A program made the translations under genes and the position numbers. A stretch of 58,796 nucleotides of DNA, from the NCBI RefSeq assembly GCF_000935215.1, contig NZ_JXXD01000052.1, positions 1-58,796 on the forward strand, given 5' to 3'. The DNA is from Stutzerimonas stutzeri (GTDB lineage: Bacteria > Pseudomonadota > Gammaproteobacteria > Pseudomonadales > Pseudomonadaceae). Positions 19,521 to 26,394 of the stretch are shown here, in pieces (the first letter of the stretch is position 1; each line of letters starts with the position of its first letter). The notes below the pieces were generated by a model that did no database searches, had not been told where the DNA came from, and saw only the letters and a program-made list of their open reading frames with translations.

Positions 19521-20657
19521 ATGGAAAAGTTGCTCAAGCTGTGGCACGGAACCGGCCTGTACCATCTGGAGCCAGGGCAGGCGCTGATGATCTTCGTCTG
19601 TCTGGGGCTGATCTATCTAGCGATCCGGAAGGGATTCGAACCTTTGTTGCTGATCCCTATAGGGTTCGGTGGCATTCTGGCAAACATCCCGGTTGCCAAC
19701 ATGGGCGAGGGTGCCGGAATTCTGCATCTGTTTTATGAGGTAGGGTTACCGACCAGCGTCTTTCCTCTGTTGATCTTCATGGGCGTTGGCGCGATGACCG
19801 ACTTTGGCCCCATGCTTGCCAACCCAAAGACCCTGCTGCTTGGTGCAGCGGCGCAGTTCGGAATCTTTGCGACCCTGCTAGGCGCTCTTGCTCTGACCGC
19901 TGCCGGGATTCCGGGTATGGAGTTCACGCTGCGCGAGGCAGCGTCGATCGCTATCATTGGGGGCGCAGACGGTCCAACGTCGATCTTCGTGACATCCAAG
20001 CTTGCCCCAGAGCTGCTCGGTCCGATTGCGGTTGCCGCGTATTCCTACATGGCCCTCGTGCCGCTGATTCAGCCGCCGATCATGCGTGCGATGACCACAA
20101 AAGAGGAGCGTGCAATCGTCATGACGCAACTGCGTCATGTCGGGCAGGTCGAGAAGATAGTATTCCCGCTGGTGCTCTGTTTGCTGGTCGGCTTGCTACT
20201 GCCGGATGCCGCACCGCTGGTGGGTATGTTCGCTTTCGGTAATCTGTTGCGCGAATGTGGTGTGGTGGACCGCCTGGCGGATACTTCACGAAATGCCCTG
20301 ATCAACATCGTCACCATTGCTCTTGGTCTGACAGTCGGTTCGAAGCTATCGGCCGAAGCCTTCCTGCAGATGAAAACCTTGGGGATTCTCGTGCTGGGTA
20401 TGGTTGCCTTTTGCGGTGGTACCGCAGCGGGTATTTTCATGGCCAAAGTGATGAACCGTTTCAGTGAGAACAAGATCAATCCGTTGATCGGTTCCGCAGG
20501 AGTCTCTGCTGTGCCGATGGCTGCGCGTGTATCGAACAAGGTGGGGCTGGAGGCCAATCCTCAGAACTTCCTGCTGATGCATGCCATGGGGCCCAACGTG
20601 GCAGGTGTCATCGGCTCTGCGGTTGCGGCCGGGGTGCTGCTCAACTTTGTAGGCTAG
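19521..20657 (+). CDS. oadB: Oxaloacetate decarboxylase beta subunit, Na+ pump
   Basis: A 378-residue polytopic membrane protein that decarboxylates carboxybiotin and exports Na+. [10 protein letters not shown] carries the conserved aspartate of the Na+/proton site. [13 protein letters not shown] and the terminal [15 protein letters not shown] are also typical of the family. It starts 10 bp after oadA with GGGGAG as ribosome site and ends the operon. Confidence 0.95.
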   Translation: MEKLLKLWHGTGLYHLEPGQALMIFVCLGLIYLAIRKGFEPLLLIPIGFGGILANIPVANMGEGAGILHLFYEVGLPTSVFPLLIFMGVGAMTDFGPMLANPKTLLLGAAAQFGIFATLLGALALTAAGIPGMEFTLREAASIAIIGGADGPTSIFVTSKLAPELLGPIAVAAYSYMALVPLIQPPIMRAMTTKEERAIVMTQLRHVGQVEKIVFPLVLCLLVGLLLPDAAPLVGMFAFGNLLRECGVVDRLADTSRNALINIVTIALGLTVGSKLSAEAFLQMKTLGILVLGMVAFCGGTAAGIFMAKVMNRFSENKINPLIGSAGVSAVPMAARVSNKVGLEANPQNFLLMHAMGPNVAGVIGSAVAAGVLLNFVG

Positions 20658-20663
20658 TTGTAT

Positions 20664-20688
20664 AGGCGCCTCTGCAACGGGGGCGCCT
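20664..20688 (+). terminator. Hairpin after oadB
   Basis: AGGCGCC (20664-20670) / GGCGCCT (20682-20688) directly after the oadB stop. The T tract is poor, so this is a moderate terminator call. The rest of the gap to 20931 contains one further inverted repeat (CAGCTGGAG 20887-20895 / CTCCAGCTG 20908-20916), which lies downstream of amrZ and may end its transcript. Confidence 0.5.
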
Positions 20689-20931
20689 TGCTGCATCCAA
20701 GTTCTAACTTCTTATCGAGCGCGGATCTCGGGTCGACCATAGATTCGGCGCAACCCGTGTGTCCGAAGCACATTCGTGCCTGTCTTGATGGCTAGGACGA
20801 TGATGAAGGGGGAACTGATGCGGCTGGCTGACTTGTTGACCGCCTGAGAGTGGCAGCCGGAAGCAGGGGGTAATCAGAGACAGCGTCAGCTGGAGCCAGT
20901 CACCTGTCTCCAGCTGGTGGCTGGTCCGGGG

Positions 20932-21255
20932 TCAATCTTCTTTGGCGAGCTCGGTGTCCTGAGCGATCAATGCAATGAGCGCGTTCTGCTGGCGGTGAGC
21001 GAGCTGGCGAAAGCGCTGCAGAAGCTCTCGCTCGTGAAGAGACAGCTCTGGGCTGTCGAGCCGCATGCTCAGATCTTCATCCAGTGCGCCTTCCTGCAGC
21101 AGGCTCTGCTCCAATCTGGCGATGATTTCTGAGTTCATGCTGCGGTGATGATTCCGCGCTACCTCGGCGATGCGTTCACGCATGCCGTCGGGAAGCCGAA
21201 CAACGAATTTGTCAGCCGTACGGCTGGAATAAACTGCCTGTTTCATAGGGCGCAT
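20932..21255 (-). CDS. amrZ: AmrZ (AlgZ) ribbon-helix-helix regulator
   Basis: A 107-residue Arc-type regulator matching Pseudomonas AmrZ nearly end to end: [19 protein letters not shown] and [19 protein letters not shown] form the ribbon and two helices, and [15 protein letters not shown] is the C-terminal oligomerisation part. AmrZ regulates alginate, motility and c-di-GMP genes in other pseudomonads. The start MRPMKQ is chosen by similarity to AmrZ. A palindrome TAACCGGTTA (21259-21268) sits 4 bp before the ATG where a ribosome site would be, so it may be an operator, or translation may begin at the ATG three codons later. Confidence 0.88.
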   Translation of the reverse strand: MRPMKQAVYSSRTADKFVVRLPDGMRERIAEVARNHHRSMNSEIIARLEQSLLQEGALDEDLSMRLDSPELSLHERELLQRFRQLAHRQQNALIALIAQDTELAKED

Positions 21256-21469
21256 AATTAACCGGTTAGTCAGGTGGGCGTGCTGGCGTATTGCCGGGGT
21301 AGTCACCGGTCTGACAACCACCAGTACTCGCTGTTCCGTCAGCCAGGTTAAAAATTAGGAGACGGCTTCATGACGCCAATTGTACGTCGATATTCTGATT
21401 AGTAAAGTGCTCGTGCTATCAAAATGCCTTTACTGTGAACCAGTCTGATTATCGTCCGGCTATGGGGTC

Positions 21470-21655
21470 TTAGCGCAGCACTGGATCGAACTTGATCCTC
21501 CGTCCGATCATGAGTGCGATCAGGGATAAGCTTCCGAATATGCCAAGTCCTGCCTTGCACAAGGTATCCAAGGTCGCCAGGCTTTGGGGGGCCAGGAAGG
21601 CACCGTAGCCGCACGCTGCGGTAAGAAGCAAGCAAGTCAATGCAAATCTGGACAT
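21470..21655 (-). CDS. Small two-helix membrane protein, unknown
   Basis: 61 residues with two hydrophobic segments (FALTCLLLTAACGYGAF and LGIFGSLSLIALMIG) and a short basic end (GRRIKFDPVLR). An AAGGAG ribosome site at ideal spacing precedes the ATG. I do not recognise a family. It lies between amrZ and another small exported protein, all on the minus strand. Confidence 0.65.
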   Translation of the reverse strand: MSRFALTCLLLTAACGYGAFLAPQSLATLDTLCKAGLGIFGSLSLIALMIGRRIKFDPVLR

Positions 21656-21698
21656 GAGTAACTCCTTTTGCGGAACCATCCGCGCTCAACTGAATCCC

Positions 21699-21911
21699 TT
21701 AGAACACCCAGCGTTGCGGTTGAGTGAGCACGCTCGCCTCGCCTGAGTTGAGGGTGGTGATCTGTGCGTGTTCCAAATTGCTCGTGCGCTGAATGGAGAA
21801 CTGGGAAGAGGGCTCGTATCGCTGTTGCTGCGGTTCGGCGGATGGCAGCTGCGAGGCTGTCAGGGCGGCAAATGTAAAGCCTGTAGCAAGAAGAAAAGCC
21901 GACTTGATCAT
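21699..21911 (-). CDS. Small secreted protein, unknown
   Basis: 70 residues with a signal peptide (MIKSAFLLATGFTFAALTAS) and a Gln/Ser-rich mature part (PQQQRYEPSSQFSIQRTS). AAGGAT lies upstream. It is 43 bp ahead of the small membrane protein gene and probably in the same transcript. No family recognised. The 269 bp between it and the tRNA-Arg at 22181 hold nothing else I can support. Confidence 0.6.
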   Translation of the reverse strand: MIKSAFLLATGFTFAALTASQLPSAEPQQQRYEPSSQFSIQRTSNLEHAQITTLNSGEASVLTQPQRWVF

Positions 21912-22180
21912 GAGCGTTATCCTTCGCGTCACGTTAACTTTGCCTAGCTATTGCAGTAGCTGTGCCAAAGTTTATCTGGATAAAAACTCTTATAGATCAA
22001 TAAGTTGGCTTTGTGTTGGGGCGAGTATTGCTTGCGCTTTGCACGGATGACTGATAGTGGTCATGCAATTTGCATTGCTGAGTGTGAGAGGCGTATTCGG
22101 CTGTAGGAGGCTGCATGGCGTCAGGTCTACGATGCGCATGACAAATCATGCTTGGCTCGTTACCATGCCCGCCGCGTGAT

Positions 22181-22257
22181 GTCCCAGTAGCTCAATTGGA
22201 TAGAGCATCCCCCTCCTAAGGGGAAGGTTGTGAGTTCGAACCTCGCCTGGGACGCCA
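22181..22257 (+). tRNA. tRNA-Arg (anticodon CCU), integration target
   Basis: A 77-nt tRNA with CCT in the anticodon loop and encoded CCA. Acceptor GTCCCAG pairs with CTGGGAC. Its last 45 bases are repeated at 31102-31146, so the integrated element restored the 3' part of the gene. Confidence 0.96.
22213..22257 (+). mobile_element. attL core
   Basis: 45 bp from CTCCTAAGG in the tRNA anticodon arm to the CCA end, identical to 31102-31146. Confidence 0.93.
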
Positions 22258-22314
22258 GTAAAATCAGTACCTTGCAAGACTTTGCATATCTCTTGCTCTC
22301 TCGGTTTACTGATA

Positions 22315-22338
22315 TTTTCCCCGTTCCTTCCCCGTTTC
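22315..22338. repeat. Left copy of 24-bp direct repeat, probable integrase arm site
   Basis: Identical to 30952-30975. Each copy holds two tandem 11-mers TTCCCCGTTYC. It is 57 bp inside attL, in the position expected for arm-type sites of a tyrosine integrase. Confidence 0.6.
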
Positions 22339-22342
22339 CCCT

Positions 22343-22549
22343 TCAGGCCAATAATTCCGTGGCCAGGTCGTGTTCACCAGCGGCACGCAACGCAGCGGCA
22401 GCCAGCTCCATGGCGTTCCGCTTCCGAGTGCCAGAATCAACGCCAACCAGCTTCGGGCCGATCAGGTAGGCTACGCAATGGTCCCAGCTTTCTTCCTCCG
22501 TCAGCTCGGACACTTCCACACGTCGGCCTACCATGCCCTTAGCGGCCAT
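22343..22549 (-). CDS. Small satellite protein, unknown (68 aa)
   Basis: Starts MAAKGMVGRRVEVSEL and ends with the helical AALRAAGEHDLATELLA. Start chosen for the 11-bp overlap with the gene upstream and a GTGGA site. It is the last gene of the minus-strand morphogenesis-side operon and stops just inside the left arm repeat. Not recognised. Its C-terminal motif resembles that of the preceding gene. Confidence 0.55.
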   Translation of the reverse strand: MAAKGMVGRRVEVSELTEEESWDHCVAYLIGPKLVGVDSGTRKRNAMELAAAALRAAGEHDLATELLA

Positions 22550-22751
22550 CGCGGCGTTCCACTTCGTGCACCAGGTCCAGCAGCTTGAAAGCCAGATCAT
22601 CGCGGCCGGCGCGCACCGCATGTTCAATGGCCTGCCGCATCAGCTCGACAGCGCCGTCCAAAGCATCGCCGCGTTCGGTCTCCGATTCGTAGGGCGGCAG
22701 CAGGAAAACGGCCGCATTCTCGGTTGCTTGCGTTAAGCGGTCAGTCTTCAT
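22539..22751 (-). CDS. Small satellite protein, unknown (70 aa)
   Basis: MKTDRLTQATENAAVFLL, then an acidic/helical region ending AVRAGRDDLAFKLLDLV. It overlaps both neighbours by 11 bp, which indicates translational coupling in the terS operon. No family recognised; shares an A-x-R-A-G-x-x-D-L-A-x-x-L-L pattern with the following gene. Confidence 0.6.
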   Translation of the reverse strand: MKTDRLTQATENAAVFLLPPYESETERGDALDGAVELMRQAIEHAVRAGRDDLAFKLLDLVHEVERRDGR

Positions 22752-23223
22752 CGGTGGGATCATCCTCAGGCGTAAAATCAGCCTCGGCAGCAGTGGCCAG
22801 GGCTAGGGTAATTTCGTCGGTTAGGACCTGTTTAAACCTTGCTTCGTCGGTTTCGCCGATGAGGCTGGAAACAACGCGACGCGGCACCTGCAGCATGTTT
22901 GCGCGAATTACGCCACAGGCTTGCTGCCAGACAGATTCCATTTCTGCGATTGGCGCGACTTCTCCGCGTGCCTTGGCTAGCTCAAGTTCGGCACGGTCGG
23001 CATCGGCTCGGGTCTTCCGAGTGCGCTGCCGGTTAAGTTCGGAACCTTGCCCGCTGGCTTCCTCGATCAGCGCCGCGAAGGCTTCGCCCAGCAGGAAGCG
23101 GCCAGGCCGGCAGCGCGTTAGCGTGCCTTGTTCGGCCAGTTGCCGGATGCGGCGAGCCGACACGCCAGCCAGGGCGCCCAACTCGGCATCAGTCACTTCG
23201 AGGCTCGTAAGCTCAGCGGTCAT
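22741..23223 (-). CDS. Nu1-type phage terminase small subunit
   Basis: 160 residues. The N-terminal part is a MerR-like winged helix (LGALAGVSARRIRQLAEQGTL), followed by the Nu1 signature region RKTRADADRAELELAKARGEV. The C-terminus is acidic. Small terminases choose the DNA to be packaged; in satellites a private terS redirects the helper phage packaging motor. No large terminase is present here. The start overlaps the upstream gene as ATGA. Confidence 0.78.
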   Translation of the reverse strand: MTAELTSLEVTDAELGALAGVSARRIRQLAEQGTLTRCRPGRFLLGEAFAALIEEASGQGSELNRQRTRKTRADADRAELELAKARGEVAPIAEMESVWQQACGVIRANMLQVPRRVVSSLIGETDEARFKQVLTDEITLALATAAEADFTPEDDPTDED

Positions 23224-23417
23224 TCGCTTGGCCTCTGAGGGGTTGGCTCCAGGGGGGCCAGGTCGTAATCACGCAACGCGAACGCCGCAGACTTGAGCGC
23301 TTCGCACATAATGCGGATCGACTTTCCACGGTCGCGCGCCCTGGTCGGTAGGCGCCAATCGTCTTCGATGCGCCTTGCCAGTGCGATGGTGTTGGCCAGC
23401 TGCCCGTACATGTTCAT
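23220..23417 (-). CDS. Small satellite protein, unknown (65 aa)
   Basis: MNMYGQLANTIALARRIEDDWRL followed by a helical segment with CEALKSAAFALRDYDLAPL. ATGA overlaps at both ends place it firmly in the operon. No family recognised. Confidence 0.6.
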   Translation of the reverse strand: MNMYGQLANTIALARRIEDDWRLPTRARDRGKSIRIMCEALKSAAFALRDYDLAPLEPTPQRPSE

Positions 23418-23767
23418 AAGCCGCCGTCCATCGTGCCAATCAGGCAGCCGCGCTTGGCCATGCGAGCACGCGCACGTTCGCCAGGGCTGCAGTGCTTGGA
23501 TGGGCGCCAGCGCGGCCGGCTGGCCATTTCGCGGGCGTGCTCCGCGTCGGCATGGCGCGTCAGGGCACTGGCCAAGCGTGTGGCGGTGGTCTTGGCTTCG
23601 TCGGCGGTGCGGCGAGCGTTGCGCAGCAGCTCAGGCAATGCCGCGTCCAGGGGCTGACGCTTGATAATCTGCTTGGTGCCGTGCGCTGCGTGAAGCAGGC
23701 GATTGGCTTCGTTCTCAAGCTGGGTTTGCAGTTCCAGTAGCTCGGCCAGGGTTTCGTCGGTGTTCAT
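23414..23767 (-). CDS. Coiled-coil satellite protein, unknown (117 aa)
   Basis: Mostly helical with heptad-like Leu spacing at the N-terminus (DETLAELLELQTQLENEANRLL) and a basic C-terminal region with CSPGERARARMAKRGC. Its ATG is only 13 bp after a terminator-like hairpin (23780-23808), an unusual arrangement. No family recognised. Confidence 0.6.
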   Translation of the reverse strand: MNTDETLAELLELQTQLENEANRLLHAAHGTKQIIKRQPLDAALPELLRNARRTADEAKTTATRLASALTRHADAEHAREMASRPRWRPSKHCSPGERARARMAKRGCLIGTMDGGL

Positions 23768-23779
23768 ATTGTCGGCTCT

Positions 23780-23808
23780 AAAAAGGCCGGCCCGTACAGG
23801 CGCCGGCT
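23780..23808 (-). terminator. Terminator-like hairpin within the satellite operon
   Basis: On the minus strand GCCGGC ... GCCGGC flanks a short loop and is followed by CTTTTTA. It lies after the 58-residue gene and just before the 117-residue gene, so it could split the operon or act as an attenuator. The 106 bp between it and 23915 carry an open stretch (HTGLARRFLDEA) without a start codon, possibly a gene remnant. Confidence 0.6.
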
Positions 23809-23914
23809 CCGAGAAATAGGGCCGCGCATTTCCACAGCCGGGGGCGCGGTCAAACCCGGTGCTGCCAGCCTGACGCCTCGTCGAGGAAGCGCCGCGCCAG
23901 GCCGGTGTGTTCAG

Positions 23915-24091
23915 TCAGTCGTGGTCTACGCCAAGACCCTTTTCTATTGCCCGCTGCGCAACTCTGGTCGCGCTGGGTGCATAACCACCAACTTTCTCAG
24001 CTCGGGCGCGTTCAGCCGCAATAGCAGCGATGATTGCAGGGGTGGCGCGTATACAGATTTTTCGTTGGGAGTCGTTCTTCGCTTCTTTCAT
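23915..24091 (-). CDS. 58-residue ribbon-helix-helix-like protein
   Basis: Begins MKEAKNDSQRKICIRATPAI and ends ATRVAQRAIEKGLGVDHD. A short strand (RKICIRAT) followed by two helices is the layout of small RHH DNA-binding proteins. The gene starts 6 bp after the upstream gene's stop, so it fits the operon. The ribosome site is weak (GGTGAAAG). The function is inferred only from the predicted layout; it may regulate satellite or helper genes. Confidence 0.55.
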   Translation of the reverse strand: MKEAKNDSQRKICIRATPAIIAAIAAERARAEKVGGYAPSATRVAQRAIEKGLGVDHD

Positions 24092-24097
24092 TGTCTT

Positions 24098-24424
24098 TCA
24101 CCAGTTGGTCGCCCAATTGCGGCGGGGCTCTGCCATGTCGTGTTCAGCCTGGCGCAAATAGCCGCCGACCAGGCTTCCGATATAGCGCGTAGCGCGGCTG
24201 GCTTGAGCATCGTTCAGTTCGGGGAAGGCCGCTGCAACGAAGTCAGCAGCGGCGGTGCGGTCGTAGATGAAACCGCCGAAGCCCACAGGCTGAACGATGA
24301 CACGCGGTGCGCCATCCTCGCCGGGCTGGCGGGCGTAGATTGCCGCGCCGTCCAGGGCTGCCAGAACTTCAGATGGCAGGGCGGAACTAACCGCCTCGCC
24401 GTCCTGCTCTCGCTTGAAAATCAC
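24098..24424 (-). CDS. Satellite protein, unknown (108 aa)
   Basis: A GTG at 24424, just after the capsid-like gene's stop, is chosen as start (VIFKREQDGEAV); an ATG at 24469 would overlap that gene by 44 bp. Contains VIVQPVGFGGFIYDR and an Arg-rich end. By position next to a capsid gene it could be a head-completion or decoration protein, but I see no family signature. Confidence 0.6.
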   Translation of the reverse strand: MIFKREQDGEAVSSALPSEVLAALDGAAIYARQPGEDGAPRVIVQPVGFGGFIYDRTAAADFVAAAFPELNDAQASRATRYIGSLVGGYLRQAEHDMAEPRRNWATNW

Positions 24425-24425
24425 T

Positions 24426-25361
24426 TCAAGCCACCGAGAAAAACGCGCTGTCGTCGGGCAGCAACGCAATCAGATTGGCATGGGCGGTCAGCTCCATGGA
24501 GCCGTCGAGATTGGTCCGCTTGGCTACCAGGCTGATTTCCTCGCCAACTGCAACGGCAGCGCGGTTGAAGGCGCCCACAATGGTGGCGGCGGTGGTGTCG
24601 GTCAGCTCGGCGGGCACGCCAGCGACGCGCAGAACGCCATCGGCGCCGACAGCCGCACCATCGGCATCAGTGCCCACCAGGGCGGCCAGCTCGCCGAACT
24701 TCAGGCCACGGGCAGCAGCAGCCGCCAGGGTGAAGGTTGCTGGAGTGGTGGCGACGATGGCAGCCAGCAGGCAAACATCGGCAGCACGCGCCAAACCGAG
24801 CCCCATGGCGGCCAGGACGGCTTCAGGAAGCTGGCCGGTGCCTTCGAAGTCTTTCAACTCGCGGCGCGACAGAGTGCAGCTGAACGAGTAGGTGGGCGCC
24901 GTTTCCGGCTCGAACTCAGCCACGGAGCGGTAGACGGGCACCGCGCTATTCGGCACGTCGGCACCGTCGGCCAGGATGGCGAACTTTGCGGCCTCGACCG
25001 TGGTGAAGCTGGCCAGGCGGCTGCGCAACGCGATGTCACCCGACAGGCCGCCACCTTGGATCGGCTCCGGTGCGGCTGGAACGACGAAGACTGTAGCGCC
25101 GGCCTGAGCGATGCGGCTTTGCTCGATCACTGCGCCGCTGAAGGTGGTTTTTGCGCCGGCCTGGGTAGTACCAGGCAGCCTGGCAATCGCATTGCCGGCA
25201 GTGCCGACCAGGGAAGGCATGGTCAGATCACGCAGCGAGACGCGGGCGACGCTGGCGGCTGCCTTCGGGATGGCGGCGCGGGTTGCGCCGTTGCCGTCGT
25301 AAATTTCGTGATAGCCGAGTTGATGCTTGGCGGATTCGATTAGCTGGCGAAGTTGGTTCAT
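24426..25361 (-). CDS. HK97-type major capsid-like protein
   Basis: 311 residues without an N-terminal scaffolding (delta) domain. The middle segment YSFSCTLSRRELKDFE followed by LPEAVLAAMGLGLARAADVCLL matches the spine-helix region of HK97-type capsids. The C-terminus (VGAFNRAAVAVGEEISL, then ELTAHANLIALLP) matches the P/A-domain ending of the same fold. The assignment is from pattern recognition, not alignment. No protease or portal gene is nearby. GGGGAG lies upstream of the ATG. Confidence 0.6.
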   Translation of the reverse strand: MNQLRQLIESAKHQLGYHEIYDGNGATRAAIPKAAASVARVSLRDLTMPSLVGTAGNAIARLPGTTQAGAKTTFSGAVIEQSRIAQAGATVFVVPAAPEPIQGGGLSGDIALRSRLASFTTVEAAKFAILADGADVPNSAVPVYRSVAEFEPETAPTYSFSCTLSRRELKDFEGTGQLPEAVLAAMGLGLARAADVCLLAAIVATTPATFTLAAAAARGLKFGELAALVGTDADGAAVGADGVLRVAGVPAELTDTTAATIVGAFNRAAVAVGEEISLVAKRTNLDGSMELTAHANLIALLPDDSAFFSVA

Positions 25362-25712
25362 TGGGGAGAAGCCTCAGTATTGGTAGCAAGTGGCACCATT
25401 CTGAGCAGTCGCTAAATTTGGTTCCTCCCGGAGTTTTTCCAAGGCACGTCAGTGGCGTGCTAGGAAGTTTGGTAGGTAATTTTTGATGCCTCGGAGATAT
25501 GCGTTATCGCGGTGCTGCTGCCCCCGCATGGGACACCCGCCAGGAAGGACCCACGAAGTTTCCCAGGCTAATCAGGGGCGATAATGTGCGCCACGCATCC
25601 CCCAAGACAGTCAGTTGTTCCGACAGTCGCGCCCCGCTCAACCAAGGCACTATTGCTCAGCTTGTGAGTGCGCCATACGCTGCGTGGGTCTTTATCAATC
25701 AAGGATGTAGCT
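25362..25712. other. Intergenic region between capsid-like gene and DUF2513 gene
   Basis: 351 bp with no supported gene. It should hold the minus-strand promoter of the capsid operon and the plus-strand promoter of the DUF2513 gene. A small inverted repeat (GCACG 25446-25450 / CGTGC 25458-25462) is present. I could not identify a cos or pac site by eye. Confidence 0.35.
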
Positions 25713-26063
25713 ATGAAGCGCGACTGGGATGTGATTCGTGAAGTGCTGATAGAAGTTGAAGCATTGACGCCTGGAACTTATGAGGCCATCCAGTACGACG
25801 ACGAAGACCCGACAAAAGCCGCTCATGCAATGCTTCTCTGGCGGGCTGACTTCATTCAAGGTGTTGATGCTTCGAGCTTGGACGGAGATTCGATAATCGC
25901 TCAAGCGCTTACGTGGGAAGGCCACGATTTGCTTGAGACGATTCGAAGTCAGGCGGTGTGGGAGCGAATCAAGACGACGGCTCGGGATAAAGGGATAGAG
26001 CTAACGTTCGACTCAGTCAAAGCGCTTGGGAAATACGCGCTTGAATGGATCATCAGCAACTAG
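25713..26063 (+). CDS. DUF2513 family protein
   Basis: 116 residues starting MKRDWDVIREVLIEVEAL, which matches the DUF2513 opening. AAGGATG precedes the ATG. It is the only plus-strand gene of the element and sits between the capsid operon and the origin, the usual place for accessory cargo. DUF2513 proteins are common in phages and islands; their role is unknown. Confidence 0.75.
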   Translation: MKRDWDVIREVLIEVEALTPGTYEAIQYDDEDPTKAAHAMLLWRADFIQGVDASSLDGDSIIAQALTWEGHDLLETIRSQAVWERIKTTARDKGIELTFDSVKALGKYALEWIISN

Positions 26064-26067
26064 GTTG

Positions 26068-26339
26068 GGTGAACGACTAGCAATGACGTTCACCAAGTCG
26101 TTCACCCATCTGCAGCCCTAGTGCCGCGTGGCTTTGAGCAGTTTCGGGGTGAACGATGAACGTCTTTTTTGCATATAAATAGGTAGGCGTCTATTTGGGC
26201 TGATAGACGCCCCCTTTCTTCTTTTAAGGGAAAAGACGTTCACTCGTTCACCTTTTTGCCCTCAAATCCAGTAACCATGCGGTTTACAGGTGGGTGAACG
26301 TCTAGGTGAACGTCTGGTGAACGTCTCTGCTCGTTCACC
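26068..26339. other. Iteron-type replication origin of the satellite
   Basis: Ten copies of GGTGAACG or its complement, the last base varying in one copy. Direct copies start at 26068, 26148, 26293, 26305 and 26316. Inverted copies start at 26087, 26099, 26237, 26245 and 26332. They form two clusters flanking an A+T-rich stretch (26162-26230). Phage P4 uses GGTGAACAG iterons at ori and crr, bound by its alpha primase-helicase, so this adjacent replicase probably binds here. Origin activity is inference. Confidence 0.75.
26186..26211. repeat. Inverted repeat in the A+T-rich origin core
   Basis: GGCGTCTA (26186-26193) / TAGACGCC (26204-26211) with a 10-nt spacer, between the two iteron clusters. 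Confidence 0.7.
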
Positions 26340-26350
26340 TTTTTAGACAT

Positions 26351-26374
26351 AAAAAACCCCGCGTTGCGGGGTTT
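26351..26374 (-). terminator. Terminator of the alpA-replicase operon
   Basis: On the minus strand CCCCGC AAC GCGGGG is followed by TTTTTT, 20 bp after the replicase stop. It separates replicase transcription from the origin. Confidence 0.9.
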
Positions 26375-26394
26375 GGGGTGCGGGTCCCAGCTAT

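Noticed and set aside
23809-23914. Short open stretch after the 58-residue gene (HTGLARRFLDEA)
   Set aside because: No ATG, GTG or TTG start in frame; kept only as a possible remnant.
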